Source of the DNA: Brevibacterium casei CIP 102111
Lineage (GTDB): Bacteria > Actinomycetota > Actinomycetes > Actinomycetales > Brevibacteriaceae
Direction: 5' to 3'
Assembly: GCF_900169275.1 (NCBI RefSeq)
Contig: NZ_FXZC01000003.1
Span: 496,001-560,000 of the forward strand
DNA: 64,000 nucleotides
Position 1 is the stretch's first letter, and each line of letters opens with the position of its first letter. The notes under the pieces were generated by a model. The model ran no database searches and was not told where the DNA came from. It saw nothing but the letters and a program-made list of their open reading frames with translations. Below are positions 49,528-57,768 of this stretch, piece by piece. The position numbers were made by a program, and so were the translations under genes.

Positions 49528-50889
49528 TCAGCGGGCGAAATCGAGGTCGGTGAGGACCTTGTCGAGGATCCCGAGGCCCTTCTCGAGGTCGTCCTCGCTG
49601 ATGTTGATCGGCGGGACGACGTGGATGCGGTGGTAGTTGGTGAACGCGACGAGACCGTACTCCTTGAGAGACGCGAGCACCGAGGCGACCTCGGGCGAGC
49701 CTGCGCCGTAGGGGGCGAGCGGTTCCTTCGTCTCCTTGTCCCAGACGAGTTCGATCGCCCAGAACGCACCCGTGCCGCGGACCTCGCCGACGTGCTTCGA
49801 GGACTCGGCGATCTGGCGCAGGCGGGGTCCGATGATCTCCTCGCCGATGCGGGCCGCGTGCTCGACCATCCCCTCGTTCTCCATCGCATCGATCGTCGCG
49901 ACCGCGGCGGCGCACGCGAGCGGATGACCGGAGTACGTCAGCCCTCCGGGGTAGGCCACCTCGGCGAAGGAGTCGTAGATGTCGTTGCTCATGATCACCC
50001 CACCCAGCGGCACATACCCGGAATTGACGCCCTTGGCGAAGGTGATGATGTCGGGGACGATGTCGAAGTGCTCGAAGGCGAACCACTTCCCGGTGCGGCC
50101 GAACCCGGCCATGACCTCGTCGGCGATGAGGACGATGCCGTGCTCGTCGGCGAGTGCGCGCACACCCTGCATGTATTCGGGGGTCGGGATCATGATGCCG
50201 GCGGTGCCGGGGATGGACTCGAGGACGATCGCCGCGATCGTCGAGGGGCCTTCGAGTTCGATCGTGCGCCGCAGGTGGCGCAGGGCGCGCTCGGTCTCCT
50301 CGGCCTCGGTGGTCGAGTCGAACTCGCTGCGGTAGAGGAAGGGACCGAAGAAGTGGACGACGCCGGAGTCGCCGAGGTCGTTCCTCCACCGCCGCGGATC
50401 CCCGGTGACGTTGATCGCCGTCTGGGTGCCGCCGTGGTAGGACCGGTAGCGGGAAAGGACCTTGTGCTTGCCGGTGTGGAGGCGGGCCATGCGGATCGCG
50501 TGCTCGTTCGCGTCGGCGCCGCCGTTGGTGAAGAAGACGTGGTCGAGGCCTGCCGGGGTGCGTTCGGTGATGAGGCGGGCGGCCTCGGAGCGGGCGGCGT
50601 TGACGTGGGCGGGGCTGATCGTGCAGATGAGGTCGGCCTGCTCCTTGATCGCGGCGACGACCTTCGGGTGCTGGTGACCGATGTTCGTGTTGACGAGCTG
50701 GGAGGAGAAGTCGAGCAGCGGCCGGCCCTCGCCGTCATAGATGTAGGAGCCCTGGGTCCGGGAGACGGTCATCGGGTCGAGCGTCCTCTGCGCTGACCAC
50801 GAGTGGAAGACGTGGGCCCGGTCGAGATCGTAGGCACGGGCCGACTCGGCTCGGATCGCCTCGAGCTCCGCGTCGCTGAACTTCTCCAT
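49528..50889 (-). CDS. Class III aminotransferase
   Basis: A 453-residue PLP-dependent omega-amino-acid-type aminotransferase. GADANEHAIRMARLHTG, RYRSYHGGT, IADEVMAGFGRTG with the PLP-binding Asp, and the Schiff-base Lys in ITFAKGVNSGYVPLG all conform. This subgroup includes beta-alanine, taurine-pyruvate and 4-aminobutyrate aminotransferases. GAAAGG lies upstream of ATG 50889. It converges with the amidohydrolase gene with five bases between. Its substrate could be a diamine or a product of the neighbouring decarboxylase, but this is a guess. Confidence 0.88.
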   Translation of the reverse strand: MEKFSDAELEAIRAESARAYDLDRAHVFHSWSAQRTLDPMTVSRTQGSYIYDGEGRPLLDFSSQLVNTNIGHQHPKVVAAIKEQADLICTISPAHVNAARSEAARLITERTPAGLDHVFFTNGGADANEHAIRMARLHTGKHKVLSRYRSYHGGTQTAINVTGDPRRWRNDLGDSGVVHFFGPFLYRSEFDSTTEAEETERALRHLRRTIELEGPSTIAAIVLESIPGTAGIMIPTPEYMQGVRALADEHGIVLIADEVMAGFGRTGKWFAFEHFDIVPDIITFAKGVNSGYVPLGGVIMSNDIYDSFAEVAYPGGLTYSGHPLACAAAVATIDAMENEGMVEHAARIGEEIIGPRLRQIAESSKHVGEVRGTGAFWAIELVWDKETKEPLAPYGAGSPEVASVLASLKEYGLVAFTNYHRIHVVPPINISEDDLEKGLGILDKVLTDLDFAR

Positions 50890-50997
50890 GTCGATGGCCT
50901 TTCGCCGTGGGGTTCGGTGCGGCGGCGCCGCCTACGGCCATGGTAGAGGAGGTCGGGACTGCGCAGGGCAGGTCAGGGCGTGCCGGTGGCATTTCGC

Positions 50998-51003
50998 TAG
51001 AGT
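50998..51003 (+). promoter_or_regulatory. Candidate -10 box, leaderless start of yigZ
   Basis: TAGAGT ends seven bases before the ATG at 51011, with GGGCCGC between and no room for a binding site. Confidence 0.5.
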
Positions 51004-51010
51004 GGGCCGC

Positions 51011-51622
51011 ATGCCCTACCGGACGATCACCGACCGCGCCGAGGCCGAGATCGAGATCAAGCGCTCGAAGTTCTTAGGCCTCGTCGCCCCGGTCGCCGAT
51101 GAGGCCGAGGCCCGCGAGGTCATCGCCGAGCAGCGCGCCCTCCACCCCAAGGCCCGTCACCACTGCACCGCGTTCGTCCTCGATCCCGACTCCCGCACCC
51201 AGCGGTTCAGCGACGACGGCGAACCGGCCGGGACCGCGGGCGCTCCGATCCTCGACGTCGTCCTCGGCCACGAGCTCACCTTTGTCGTCGCGGTCGTCAC
51301 CAGGTACTTCGGCGGGACCCTGCTCGGTGCGGGGGGACTCGTGCGCGCGTACGGTCAGGCCGCCTCGGCGGCGGTCGATCGCGCCCCCGTCGTGGTCAGA
51401 CGGGAACTCGTCCCGGTGCGTGCCAGCGTCGACTATGCCCGGGCGAACGCCCTCGAACGAGCCGCCGAGGTGCGGGGATGGTCGGTGCGGGCCAGCTACG
51501 GCGCCGAGGTGGGGCTGACCGTCCTCGTCCCCGTCGCCGAGGTGGACCCGGCACTGGCGATGTTCGCCGACCTCACAGCAGGTCAGGCCCATCCGAACGT
51601 CGGTGACGTCGAATGGGCCTGA
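51011..51622 (+). CDS. YigZ/IMPACT family protein
   Basis: A 203-residue UPF0029/IMPACT protein. The N-terminal domain has IEIKRSKFLGLVAPV, HHCTAFVLDPDSRTQRFSDDGEPAGTAGAPIL and RYFGGTLLGAGGLVRAYGQA, all diagnostic. A ferredoxin-like C-terminal domain follows. YigZ proteins are linked to translation but have no agreed reaction. Start ATG 51011 agrees with the leaderless -10 box. Confidence 0.92.
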   Translation: MPYRTITDRAEAEIEIKRSKFLGLVAPVADEAEAREVIAEQRALHPKARHHCTAFVLDPDSRTQRFSDDGEPAGTAGAPILDVVLGHELTFVVAVVTRYFGGTLLGAGGLVRAYGQAASAAVDRAPVVVRRELVPVRASVDYARANALERAAEVRGWSVRASYGAEVGLTVLVPVAEVDPALAMFADLTAGQAHPNVGDVEWA

Positions 51623-51656
51623 GGGTGCGCGTGCGCTGAGCCTGCCGGCGGATCGC

Positions 51657-52157
51657 TCAGTCGAGAGCGGCGATCTTCGCGACCTGCGCGTTCGTGAGCA
51701 TGACGAGGTCCTCGGGTCGGATCTCGATCTCGAGTCCGCGGCGGCCGGCGGAGACGAAGACGGAGGCGTGCTCGAGGGCGGTGCGGTCGATGACGACGGG
51801 CACGGCGTGGCGCTGCCCGAACGGGGAGACCCCGCCGACGGGGTAGCCGGTGCGGCGCTCGGTCTCGGCGACGCCGGCGAGCTGGGCCTTCTTCGCTCCC
51901 CGCGCCGAGGCCAGCGCCTTGAGGTCGAGCTGTCCGGAGACGGGGACGAGGGCGGTGACGGGCGAGCCGTCGACCTGGATCATCAGGGTCTTGAACACCT
52001 GGTCGGATCCGACGCCGAGCTTGTCGGCGGCCTCCGAGCCGTAGCGTCGGGTGGCGGGATCGTGGTCGAAGCTGTGCAGGCTGTAGTCGATTCCTGCGAG
52101 ATTGAGGACTCGGACGGCCGGGGTCGCCGCGCTTGCCGGTTTGGATGCAACTGTCAT
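51657..52157 (-). CDS. ybaK: YbaK/EbsC family aminoacyl-tRNA deacylase
   Basis: A 166-residue YbaK-type protein. It hydrolyses misacylated Cys-tRNA(Pro) or similar. Seen: VFKTLMIQVDGSPVTALVPV with the conserved Lys, KKAQLAGVAETERRTGYPVGGVSPFGQRHAVPVVID with the GGxSPxG motif, and FVSAGRRGLEIEI at the end. ATG 52157 is used; the frame continues to 52205 but homologues start near this Met. 231 bases of featureless spacer separate it from the zincin gene. Confidence 0.9.
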   Translation of the reverse strand: MTVASKPASAATPAVRVLNLAGIDYSLHSFDHDPATRRYGSEAADKLGVGSDQVFKTLMIQVDGSPVTALVPVSGQLDLKALASARGAKKAQLAGVAETERRTGYPVGGVSPFGQRHAVPVVIDRTALEHASVFVSAGRRGLEIEIRPEDLVMLTNAQVAKIAALD

Positions 52158-52388
52158 AGGGGGGATCGTGCCTCCTGCCCGTGGACCGAACGGGACACCC
52201 TCCAAGGCCCGGCGGCCCCGAGATGTCCCGCGTCGATACGGACGGAATGTTGTTCTCGATTGCTGTTTCCGTACCCGCCCACAATAGGCGAAGCGTCAAG
52301 TCCAATGCCAATCAATGGCGCGTCCGCGAACTCGCCGGTAGCCTGTTTCCCTCCTGTTCACGCGGGGAGATTGAGGTCAGGTGCCTTG

Positions 52389-52736
52389 TCACCCCCAACC
52401 GATTTCGTGGAGGCGGTCGTCGTCGATGCCGTAGAAGTGGGCGATCTCGTGGACGATCGTCACGACGATCTCCTCGCGGAGGTGGTCACGGTCCTCGGCG
52501 TAGGCGATGAGGTTGTTGCGGTAGAGGAAGATCGTGTCGGGCATCTCGAGGCCACGCTGCCCGCGCTCGCCGATCGGAGTGCCGTCGTAGAGGCCGAGCA
52601 GCGTCGGGCTCCCGTCCTCGGGCGCGTCCTCGACGAAGAGGGCGACGTTGTCGAGCTCGTCGGTGACCCCGGCAGGCAGGTCCTCGATCGCCTTGTCGAG
52701 GATCGCCTCGAATTCCTCCTCGCTCAGGTACTCCAT
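52389..52736 (-). CDS. Minimal zincin-like metallopeptidase
   Basis: A 115-residue protein of the DUF1025/Zincin_1 family. The zinc motif VHEIAHFYGIDDDRL gives His96, Glu97 and His100, with an acidic third-ligand candidate after GIDD. There is no signal peptide, so it acts in the cytosol, if it is an active protease. Often annotated as a metallopeptidase family protein of unknown target. A TAGGAT box at leaderless distance precedes ATG 52736. Confidence 0.88.
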   Translation of the reverse strand: MEYLSEEEFEAILDKAIEDLPAGVTDELDNVALFVEDAPEDGSPTLLGLYDGTPIGERGQRGLEMPDTIFLYRNNLIAYAEDRDHLREEIVVTIVHEIAHFYGIDDDRLHEIGWG

Positions 52737-53062
52737 GGCCCGATCCTATCGGGCACCCGTGACACGGGATCCTTCCCCGTTCACCTCGTCGTCATCCCCT
52801 CGCCGAGGTGGGGTGGGGCGGTCACGGATGCGCACGGCCGCCTCGGCGGGGTGGGCACCGCACGACCGCCTCGGCGGGGTCGGACGGGGCGGTGCGAGCG
52901 CCTCGGCGATGGGGTGAGAAGGAGGGGTCGAGGGCTCCTGCGGAAGCCGATTTCGGGGCCCGGAAATCTGTGACGGAGGACACCGGGATCTGTTTTGCAT
53001 TCTCGGAAATGGTTGGGATAAGCTTAACGTCGTTGCCCACGGGGAATCCGAGAGCAAACTAG
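52737..53062. other. 326-base spacer with clustered CGCCGAGGYGG motifs and tRNA promoter
   Basis: No gene seen. The left part holds four copies of the dispersed motif: CGCCGAGGTGG at 52801-52811, CCGCCTCGGCG at 52838-52848 and 52866-52876, and CGCCTCGGCG at 52899-52908. The right part is less GC-rich and has TTGCAT (52995-53000) and TAAGCT (53019-53024) 18 bases apart, a plausible promoter for the tRNA genes. Confidence 0.55.
52743..52748 (-). promoter_or_regulatory. Candidate -10 box, leaderless start of zincin gene
   Basis: Minus-strand TAGGAT ends six bases before the ATG at 52736. Confidence 0.45.
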
Positions 53063-53135
<73 letters not shown>

Positions 53136-53172
53136 CGGTGTAAGATCGAAAGGTCGCGCACCACAACAGCAA

Positions 53173-53246
53173 GGCCCTGTGGCGCAGTTGGTTAGCGCGC
53201 CGCCCTGTCACGGCGGAGGTCGCGGGTTCGAGTCCCGTCAGGGTCG
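53173..53246 (+). tRNA. tRNA-Asp (GTC)
   Basis: 74 bases. Acceptor GGCCCTG pairs with CAGGGTC, anticodon loop CTGTCAC gives GTC, T arm GGTTCGAGTCC. Discriminator G, as required by aspartyl-tRNA synthetase. No CCA encoded. Confidence 0.97.
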
Positions 53247-53254
53247 CGGAGCAT

Positions 53255-53285
53255 AAGGCTCTTCTTCGGAAGAGCCTTTGTTTCT
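53255..53285 (+). terminator. Intrinsic terminator after tRNA-Asp
   Basis: AAGGCTCTTC (53255-53264), TTCG tetraloop, GAAGAGCCTT (53269-53278), then the T-rich TGTTTCT. Ends the tRNA-Glu/tRNA-Asp transcript, so tRNA-Phe needs its own promoter. Confidence 0.9.
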
Positions 53286-53315
53286 CTCGGCATGCATCAC
53301 GTATGTCGGCGACCA

Positions 53316-53388
53316 GGCTCTGTAGCTCAGTTGGTAGAGCGTTCGACTGAAAATCGAAAGGTCACCGGATCGACGCCGGTCGGAGCCA
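53316..53388 (+). tRNA. tRNA-Phe (GAA)
   Basis: 73 bases, followed by an encoded CCA (53389-53391). Acceptor GGCTCTG pairs with CGGAGCC; the anticodon loop CTGAAAA gives GAA. The T loop reads ATCGACG, with A at position 54 in place of the usual T. The other two tRNAs here have the standard T loop. Confidence 0.96.
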
Positions 53389-53399
53389 CCACAGAACGA

Positions 53400-53424
53400 G
53401 AACCCCGCGGATTCCGCGGGGTTC
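53400..53424 (+). terminator. Intrinsic terminator after tRNA-Phe
   Basis: GAACCCCGCGG (53400-53410) and CCGCGGGGTTC (53414-53424) are perfect 11-base arms with an ATT loop, nine bases after the CCA end. Confidence 0.85.
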
Positions 53425-53503
53425 TTCGCATTCGCCGGCAGAACGTTCACGGGCATAATCAGGGCACTCCCCCGGTGGATCGATCACGCCCCCAGTGGAA
53501 CGG

Positions 53504-54184
53504 TCACGCGCTGATCTGAGAGCCCGCACTCGCGATGAGCACGTCGGCGGACCGCTGGATATGGCATTCGAGCGCCTCCACAGCGCCGGCGACATCACGG
53601 GCGACCGAGAGCTCGGCGATCCGCCGATGCTCCTCGGGCACGTCGCGGGTCTCATCGGCGACGAGCTCGCGGGACCAATGGACGAAGAGTTCGGAGCGGG
53701 CACGCAGATCCGTCGCGACCTTCGCCAGGGTCTCACTCCGTCCACCGGCGAGGATGGCGGCATGAAACGCCCTGTGAGCGCGATCCCACTCCCCGGTGAT
53801 GTGCCCGCCCTCGTCGGTGAAGCGCGTCTTCTCAAGCGTGTGATGGGCCGCCAGCACCAGGGACTCCCACGCCAGATCGCCGTCGGCGATCGACTCCCGC
53901 AGCGCGGCGGCTTCGATGATCCGGCGCGCACGCGTGAGATCTTCGAGCAGACCCGCAGTGAGCTCGGGAACCGAGAACCCTCGCTGGGGGCTGGCGCTGA
54001 GCAGTCCGTCCTGAGCCAGTCTCGTCATCGCCTCACGAAGCACGGACGGGCTGACGGAGAACCGGTCGGCGATCTCGCCGATGCGCAGCTTGGAGCCGGG
54101 CGTGAAGCATCCCCGCAGAAGCTCCGCCCGCAGACGGTCATACGCTTCGGCGGACAGAGTGCTTCCGACCCGAGATGCAGCCAT
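53504..54184 (-). CDS. GntR-family regulator, FCD subfamily
   Basis: A 226-residue regulator. The winged helix (residues ~10-75) reads AYDRLRAELLRGCFTPGSKLRIGEIADRFSVSPSVLREAMTRLAQDGLL. The C-terminal FCD domain (~85-215) has ARRIIEAAALRE and the metal-binding-type His positions in AHRAFHAAIL and ALECHI. FCD regulators bind small organic acids and often repress catabolic genes. Divergent from the flavin monooxygenase at 54361 across a 176-base AT-rich spacer, so it is the likely regulator of that gene. Confidence 0.9.
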   Translation of the reverse strand: MAASRVGSTLSAEAYDRLRAELLRGCFTPGSKLRIGEIADRFSVSPSVLREAMTRLAQDGLLSASPQRGFSVPELTAGLLEDLTRARRIIEAAALRESIADGDLAWESLVLAAHHTLEKTRFTDEGGHITGEWDRAHRAFHAAILAGGRSETLAKVATDLRARSELFVHWSRELVADETRDVPEEHRRIAELSVARDVAGAVEALECHIQRSADVLIASAGSQISA

Positions 54185-54190
54185 GTCGCC

Positions 54191-54196
54191 AGTATA
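54191..54196 (-). promoter_or_regulatory. Candidate -10 box, leaderless start of GntR gene
   Basis: Minus-strand TATACT, one base off consensus, ends six bases before ATG 54184. Confidence 0.55.
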
Positions 54197-54241
54197 GACA
54201 TATGCGTATTTCGACGAGACCCTGCCAAAATATCTTTTTTC

Positions 54242-54272
54242 TATTGCAATATAGTGATTCAGCTCATACCGT
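54242..54272 (+). promoter_or_regulatory. Promoter/operator region of the flavin monooxygenase gene
   Basis: TATTGCAATA (54242-54251) is a perfect ten-base palindrome in an AT-rich spacer. It overlaps a possible -35 (TTGCAA, 54244-54249), with TACCGT (54267-54272) 17 bases on as a weak -10. A plausible operator for the adjacent GntR protein. Confidence 0.4.
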
Positions 54273-54360
54273 GGAGGTCACGCGGCGGTCCACTTCGTCG
54301 CTCCCGTCGGACCACCGTCGGTGCCACAGAAGCACCGGCGCCAGGATGCAAGGAGGCACC

Positions 54361-56295
54361 ATGGCTGACATCGAAGTACCCGTGCTCATCATCGGAGGCG
54401 GAGGCGCAGGACTGTCCGCGTCGATGAACCTGTCGAAACTCGGAGTCGATCACCTCCTGGTGAGTTCACTCCCCTACACGTCGAAGCTGCCGAAGGCCCA
54501 CGTGCTCAATCAGCGCACGATGGAGATCTTCGAGGAGCTCGGGGTGGCGCCGGCGATCGAGGAGCGCAGCACCCCAGCGGAGAACATGAAGAGCACTGGG
54601 TGGTACGCCGGTCTCGTCGGCGATCACGAATACTCCGGTCGTCGCCTCGGCCACCTCGAGGTCTGGGGAGGCGGCTACACCGACCCCGACTACATCGCGG
54701 CGAGTGCGAAGCGCACATGCAACCTTCCGCAGATCCGACTCGAGCCTCTGCTCCTCGACCACGCGCGCAGACTGCACCGACGTCCCGACGGCGTTCGGTT
54801 CAATCACGAGGTCACCGCTGTCGAGCTCCTCGACGAGGGAGTCCTCGCGACAGTGCTCGACAAGGACTCCGGCTCCGAATACACGGTGCGCGCCCGGTAT
54901 GCGATCGCCGCGGACCGGGGCCGCACGGTGGGTCCGGCCCTCGGAGTCGGGATGACCGGACCGACGGACCTGATGATGATGGTCTCGGTCCACTTCTCCG
55001 CCGACCTCTCGGAATGGGCCCTCGACGACGATGTGCTCATCCGCTGGCTCGTCAACCCTGAGTTCGGGGGATCATGGTCCTCAGGAGTCCTCGTGGCCAT
55101 GGGCCCGGAGCACTGGGGCACGAAGTCCGAGGAGTGGGTCGTCCACCTCGACTATGCGACCCATGATGCCGAGGCGCTCACGGACGACCAGGTCATCGCC
55201 CGCCTCTGCACGGTGCTCGGCGTCGATCGCTCGGCGCTCGAGATCCACAAGGTGTCACCGTGGATCATGGAAGGCGTCGTCGCGGAGAGGTTCCGCGCCG
55301 GGGACGTCTTCATCATCGGGGACGCAGCCCACCGGCACCCGCCGACCGGAGGCCTCGGACTCAACTCTGCGATCCACGACGGCTATAACCTCGCATGGAA
55401 GCTCGCTCTCGTGCTCGAGGGCAGAGCCGGCGATGCACTGCTCGACTCCTACGAAGCCGAACGCAAGCCGGTCGATCAGGACAACGTCAACGCTGCGGTC
55501 GCCTCGGCGATGAATCACTTCACGATCGACCGAGCCCTCAACCTCTCTCCGGAGGCCTCCGCGGCTGAGAACTGGGCGGAGCTCGAACCCATCTGGGACG
55601 ACTCGAAGCCCAACGCCGCAGAGAAGCGCCACGCGCTCAACCGCGCGATCGGCACGCAGACCATGGAGTTCCGCCACCACAACGTCGAGTTCGGGTACCG
55701 CTACGATTCCACCGCAGTCGTATCGGACGGCTCTCCCGACTATGTGCCCATCGACGCGGTCCGACTCTACGAACCGTCGACGAAACCGGGTCATCCGCTC
55801 CCCCATGCCTTCGTCGAGAAGTCGAACGAGCGCTTCGCCCTCAGCAGTCTCGTCGACGGCGGACACTTCCTCGTCCTTGCCGGCGAAGACGGTCACGACT
55901 GGGTCGCCGCCGCCGAGCAGATCGCCGCTGACCGCGGCCTGCGGATCAGGGCTCATACCGTCGGGCTCGAAGGCAGCGACTACGTCGATGTGCGGATGGC
56001 ATGGATGAAGAACCGCGGGATCAGCGCGGAGGGCGTCGTCATCGTGCGCCCGGACCGCTACGTCGCCTACCGGTCGATCGATTCCGTGGCCGACGCCGCC
56101 GACGAGCTCAACCGCGTCTTCGATGCGATCCTCGCCTCACCGCAGTCGGCCGCGCAGAGCGGGTCGGCCGCGCAGAACACGTCGGCCGCGCGGAGCGGCG
56201 CTGCCGCTGCACCGAACCAGGCAGCCGCCGCATCGGAGCGGGCGACCGACGCGCCGGAGCGGGCGACGATCGAATCAGACCGGGCGGTGGTGTGA
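54361..56295 (+). CDS. FAD-dependent aromatic monooxygenase (TfdB/phenol hydroxylase-like)
   Basis: A 644-residue class A flavoprotein monooxygenase. FAD motif VPVLIIGGGGAGLSASMNLSKLG, early Arg-containing HVLNQRTMEIFEELG, a GD motif IIGDAAHRHPPTGGLGLNSAIHDGYNLAWKLA and a C-terminal thioredoxin-like domain ending RGISAEGVVIVRPDRYVAYR. It resembles 2,4-dichlorophenol 6-monooxygenase and relatives. The usual DG motif is AADRGRTVG, not GADGxxS, an unusual replacement. After residue ~595 comes an Ala/Ser-rich tail of ~50 residues built from degenerate repeats (SAAQ, SAAR, ERAT). AGGAGG precedes ATG 54361. Divergent from the GntR gene; a strong terminator follows. Confidence 0.88.
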   Translation: MADIEVPVLIIGGGGAGLSASMNLSKLGVDHLLVSSLPYTSKLPKAHVLNQRTMEIFEELGVAPAIEERSTPAENMKSTGWYAGLVGDHEYSGRRLGHLEVWGGGYTDPDYIAASAKRTCNLPQIRLEPLLLDHARRLHRRPDGVRFNHEVTAVELLDEGVLATVLDKDSGSEYTVRARYAIAADRGRTVGPALGVGMTGPTDLMMMVSVHFSADLSEWALDDDVLIRWLVNPEFGGSWSSGVLVAMGPEHWGTKSEEWVVHLDYATHDAEALTDDQVIARLCTVLGVDRSALEIHKVSPWIMEGVVAERFRAGDVFIIGDAAHRHPPTGGLGLNSAIHDGYNLAWKLALVLEGRAGDALLDSYEAERKPVDQDNVNAAVASAMNHFTIDRALNLSPEASAAENWAELEPIWDDSKPNAAEKRHALNRAIGTQTMEFRHHNVEFGYRYDSTAVVSDGSPDYVPIDAVRLYEPSTKPGHPLPHAFVEKSNERFALSSLVDGGHFLVLAGEDGHDWVAAAEQIAADRGLRIRAHTVGLEGSDYVDVRMAWMKNRGISAEGVVIVRPDRYVAYRSIDSVADAADELNRVFDAILASPQSAAQSGSAAQNTSAARSGAAAAPNQAAAASERATDAPERATIESDRAVV

Positions 56296-56332
56296 GTGGG
56301 CTGAGCGCCTGAACCAGCCTCACTGCCACCGA

Positions 56333-56366
56333 CGGCGAGCCCCGCGGATCCTCGCGGGGCTCGCCG
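56333..56366 (+). terminator. Intrinsic terminator after flavin monooxygenase
   Basis: A perfect 14-base stem (56333-56346 with 56353-56366; CGGCGAGCCCCGCG) around GATCCT, 38 bases after the stop. Confidence 0.85.
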
Positions 56367-56536
56367 CATGCCGCGGGAATCATGCCGATGCTGACTCGCC
56401 GGGGTTCGCGGACGTGTGCTGCGCAGTGCCGCGATCTGCGCTGCACAATCCCGGACTTCGCTCAACGCTGTCCCGGACTTCGCGCAGTGGCGCTAGCATG
56501 CGCTCATGAACGCACCGATCGAGAAGGGCCCATGCA

Positions 56537-57259
56537 ATGACCACTCCTGACGGCTCTGCCCCTGTCACAGATCGGTCTCTCGCCTTCGAGTGGCGCGGCG
56601 AGGTGACCAACGACGAGATCAACATCCTCCACGCCGAGGCGTTCGAGCACCGGGTCCTCGACGACGACTGGCTCACCCACCTCGAGGCGCTCAGCCTCGG
56701 CTGGGTGACGGCCCGCGACGCCGTCGGGCTCGTCGGCTTCGTCAATATCATCTGGGACGGCGGCGTCCACGCGTTCATCGAGGACACAGCGGTCGCCGTG
56801 CGCGCCCGTCGCCGAGGCATCGGACGCCGACTCATCGAGATCGCGCGCGAGCACTCGACCGCGGCCGGCTGCGAGTGGCTCCACGTCGACTTCGACGATC
56901 ACCTCCGCGAGTTCTATTTCGACGCGTGCGGCTTCGCACCGACGAACGCGGGACTCATGCGGCTGCGCTGTTCGACGAGCCGGGCTCACACGGACGACAG
57001 CCCAGGCCGCGCGGACGACGGCCCGGGCAATCGCGGACGGCAGCCCAGCCAGCGCGGACGACGGCCCAGGCAATCGCGGACGGGGGAAAGTCAGCCGAGC
57101 GACCGCGAACGGCAGCCCGGGCCGCTGCGAACGGCAACCCACACTGCCGATGGTCTGCCATCGCGCCGACCGCTGCGACCGGCGAGAGCACCCATGTGCA
57201 AGTGCGGGGAACAGTGCGACAATGAGGTGAAACCGACCCGATCCAAGGAGCGACCATGA
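56537..57259 (+). CDS. GNAT acetyltransferase with repetitive C-terminal tail
   Basis: A 240-residue protein. Residues ~15-150 are a GNAT domain: VGLVGFVNIIWDGG, the acetyl-CoA loop VRARRRGIGRRLIEIAREH (RxxGxG) and CEWLHVDFDDHLREFYFDACGFAPTNAGLMRL. The remaining ~85 residues are Arg/Pro/Gln-rich and unlike any domain. They are encoded by an out-of-frame 43-bp DNA repeat, so the tail looks like read-through into repeat DNA, not a selected domain. The stop overlaps the next gene's ATG by four bases. Substrate unknown. Confidence 0.8.
   Translation: MTTPDGSAPVTDRSLAFEWRGEVTNDEINILHAEAFEHRVLDDDWLTHLEALSLGWVTARDAVGLVGFVNIIWDGGVHAFIEDTAVAVRARRRGIGRRLIEIAREHSTAAGCEWLHVDFDDHLREFYFDACGFAPTNAGLMRLRCSTSRAHTDDSPGRADDGPGNRGRQPSQRGRRPRQSRTGESQPSDRERQPGPLRTATHTADGLPSRRPLRPARAPMCKCGEQCDNEVKPTRSKERP
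57009..57083. repeat. 43-bp direct repeat in the GNAT gene tail
   Basis: A 32-base core starting GCGCGGACGACGGCCC occurs at 57009-57040 and 57052-57083 with one mismatch, offset 43 bases. Since 43 is not a multiple of three, the copies are read in different frames. Degenerate further copies follow to ~57130. Confidence 0.85.
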
Positions 57260-57768
57260 GCGAGAATCCCACCGACGACGCCGACTTCCTCACGCAGGAC
57301 GACGAATTCGATGCGGAGGAGACGGAAGAGGACAACGCCGAGCCCACCGGCGTCGACCTCGACGGACTCGAAGAGACCGCGGACGCGGCCGAGGCCGACG
57401 CCGAGGATCCCGACTTCGAAGCCGACTCCGAAGAAGAGGACGAGCCCTACATCGAACCCGGCGCCGAAGGTCCCGAGGGCACCGGCATCGAAGGTGCCGA
57501 CGATGCGCTCATCGACGATGCGGGTTGGGACGACGAACAGGACGCCCCCGCGCTCGACGGCGACCTCGACACCGACCCGATCACCGCCGCAGAGCAGGGC
57601 AATCGCGACGGCGACGAGATGGTCTCCTACGGCGACGACGACTCCGAGGTCGCCGAACTCAGCGGCGACGACCTCGACGTCGACGCCCTCGCTGACGACG
57701 GCGTCGAAGAGGTCGACGTCATCGACGGCATGCCCGAGACCATCGACAACGCCTACCAGGAGGACTGA
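57256..57768 (+). CDS. Acidic hypothetical protein
   Basis: A 170-residue, extremely acidic protein (Asp and Glu form a large share, with few basic residues); no family recognised with certainty. It shows spaced short blocks such as PYIEPGAEGPEGTGIEGADD and DLDTDPITAAEQGNRDGDEM. No signal peptide or membrane segment. Related acidic proteins of unknown function, some named DUF5709, are common in Actinobacteria. AAGGAGCGACC precedes the ATG, which overlaps the GNAT stop (ATGA). Confidence 0.65.
   Translation: MSENPTDDADFLTQDDEFDAEETEEDNAEPTGVDLDGLEETADAAEADAEDPDFEADSEEEDEPYIEPGAEGPEGTGIEGADDALIDDAGWDDEQDAPALDGDLDTDPITAAEQGNRDGDEMVSYGDDDSEVAELSGDDLDVDALADDGVEEVDVIDGMPETIDNAYQED

Noticed and set aside
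53292..53519. 75-codon frame on the plus strand containing SVAQLVERSTENRKVTGSTPVGAT
   Set aside because: This is the tRNA-Phe gene read as protein, a well-known false ORF.
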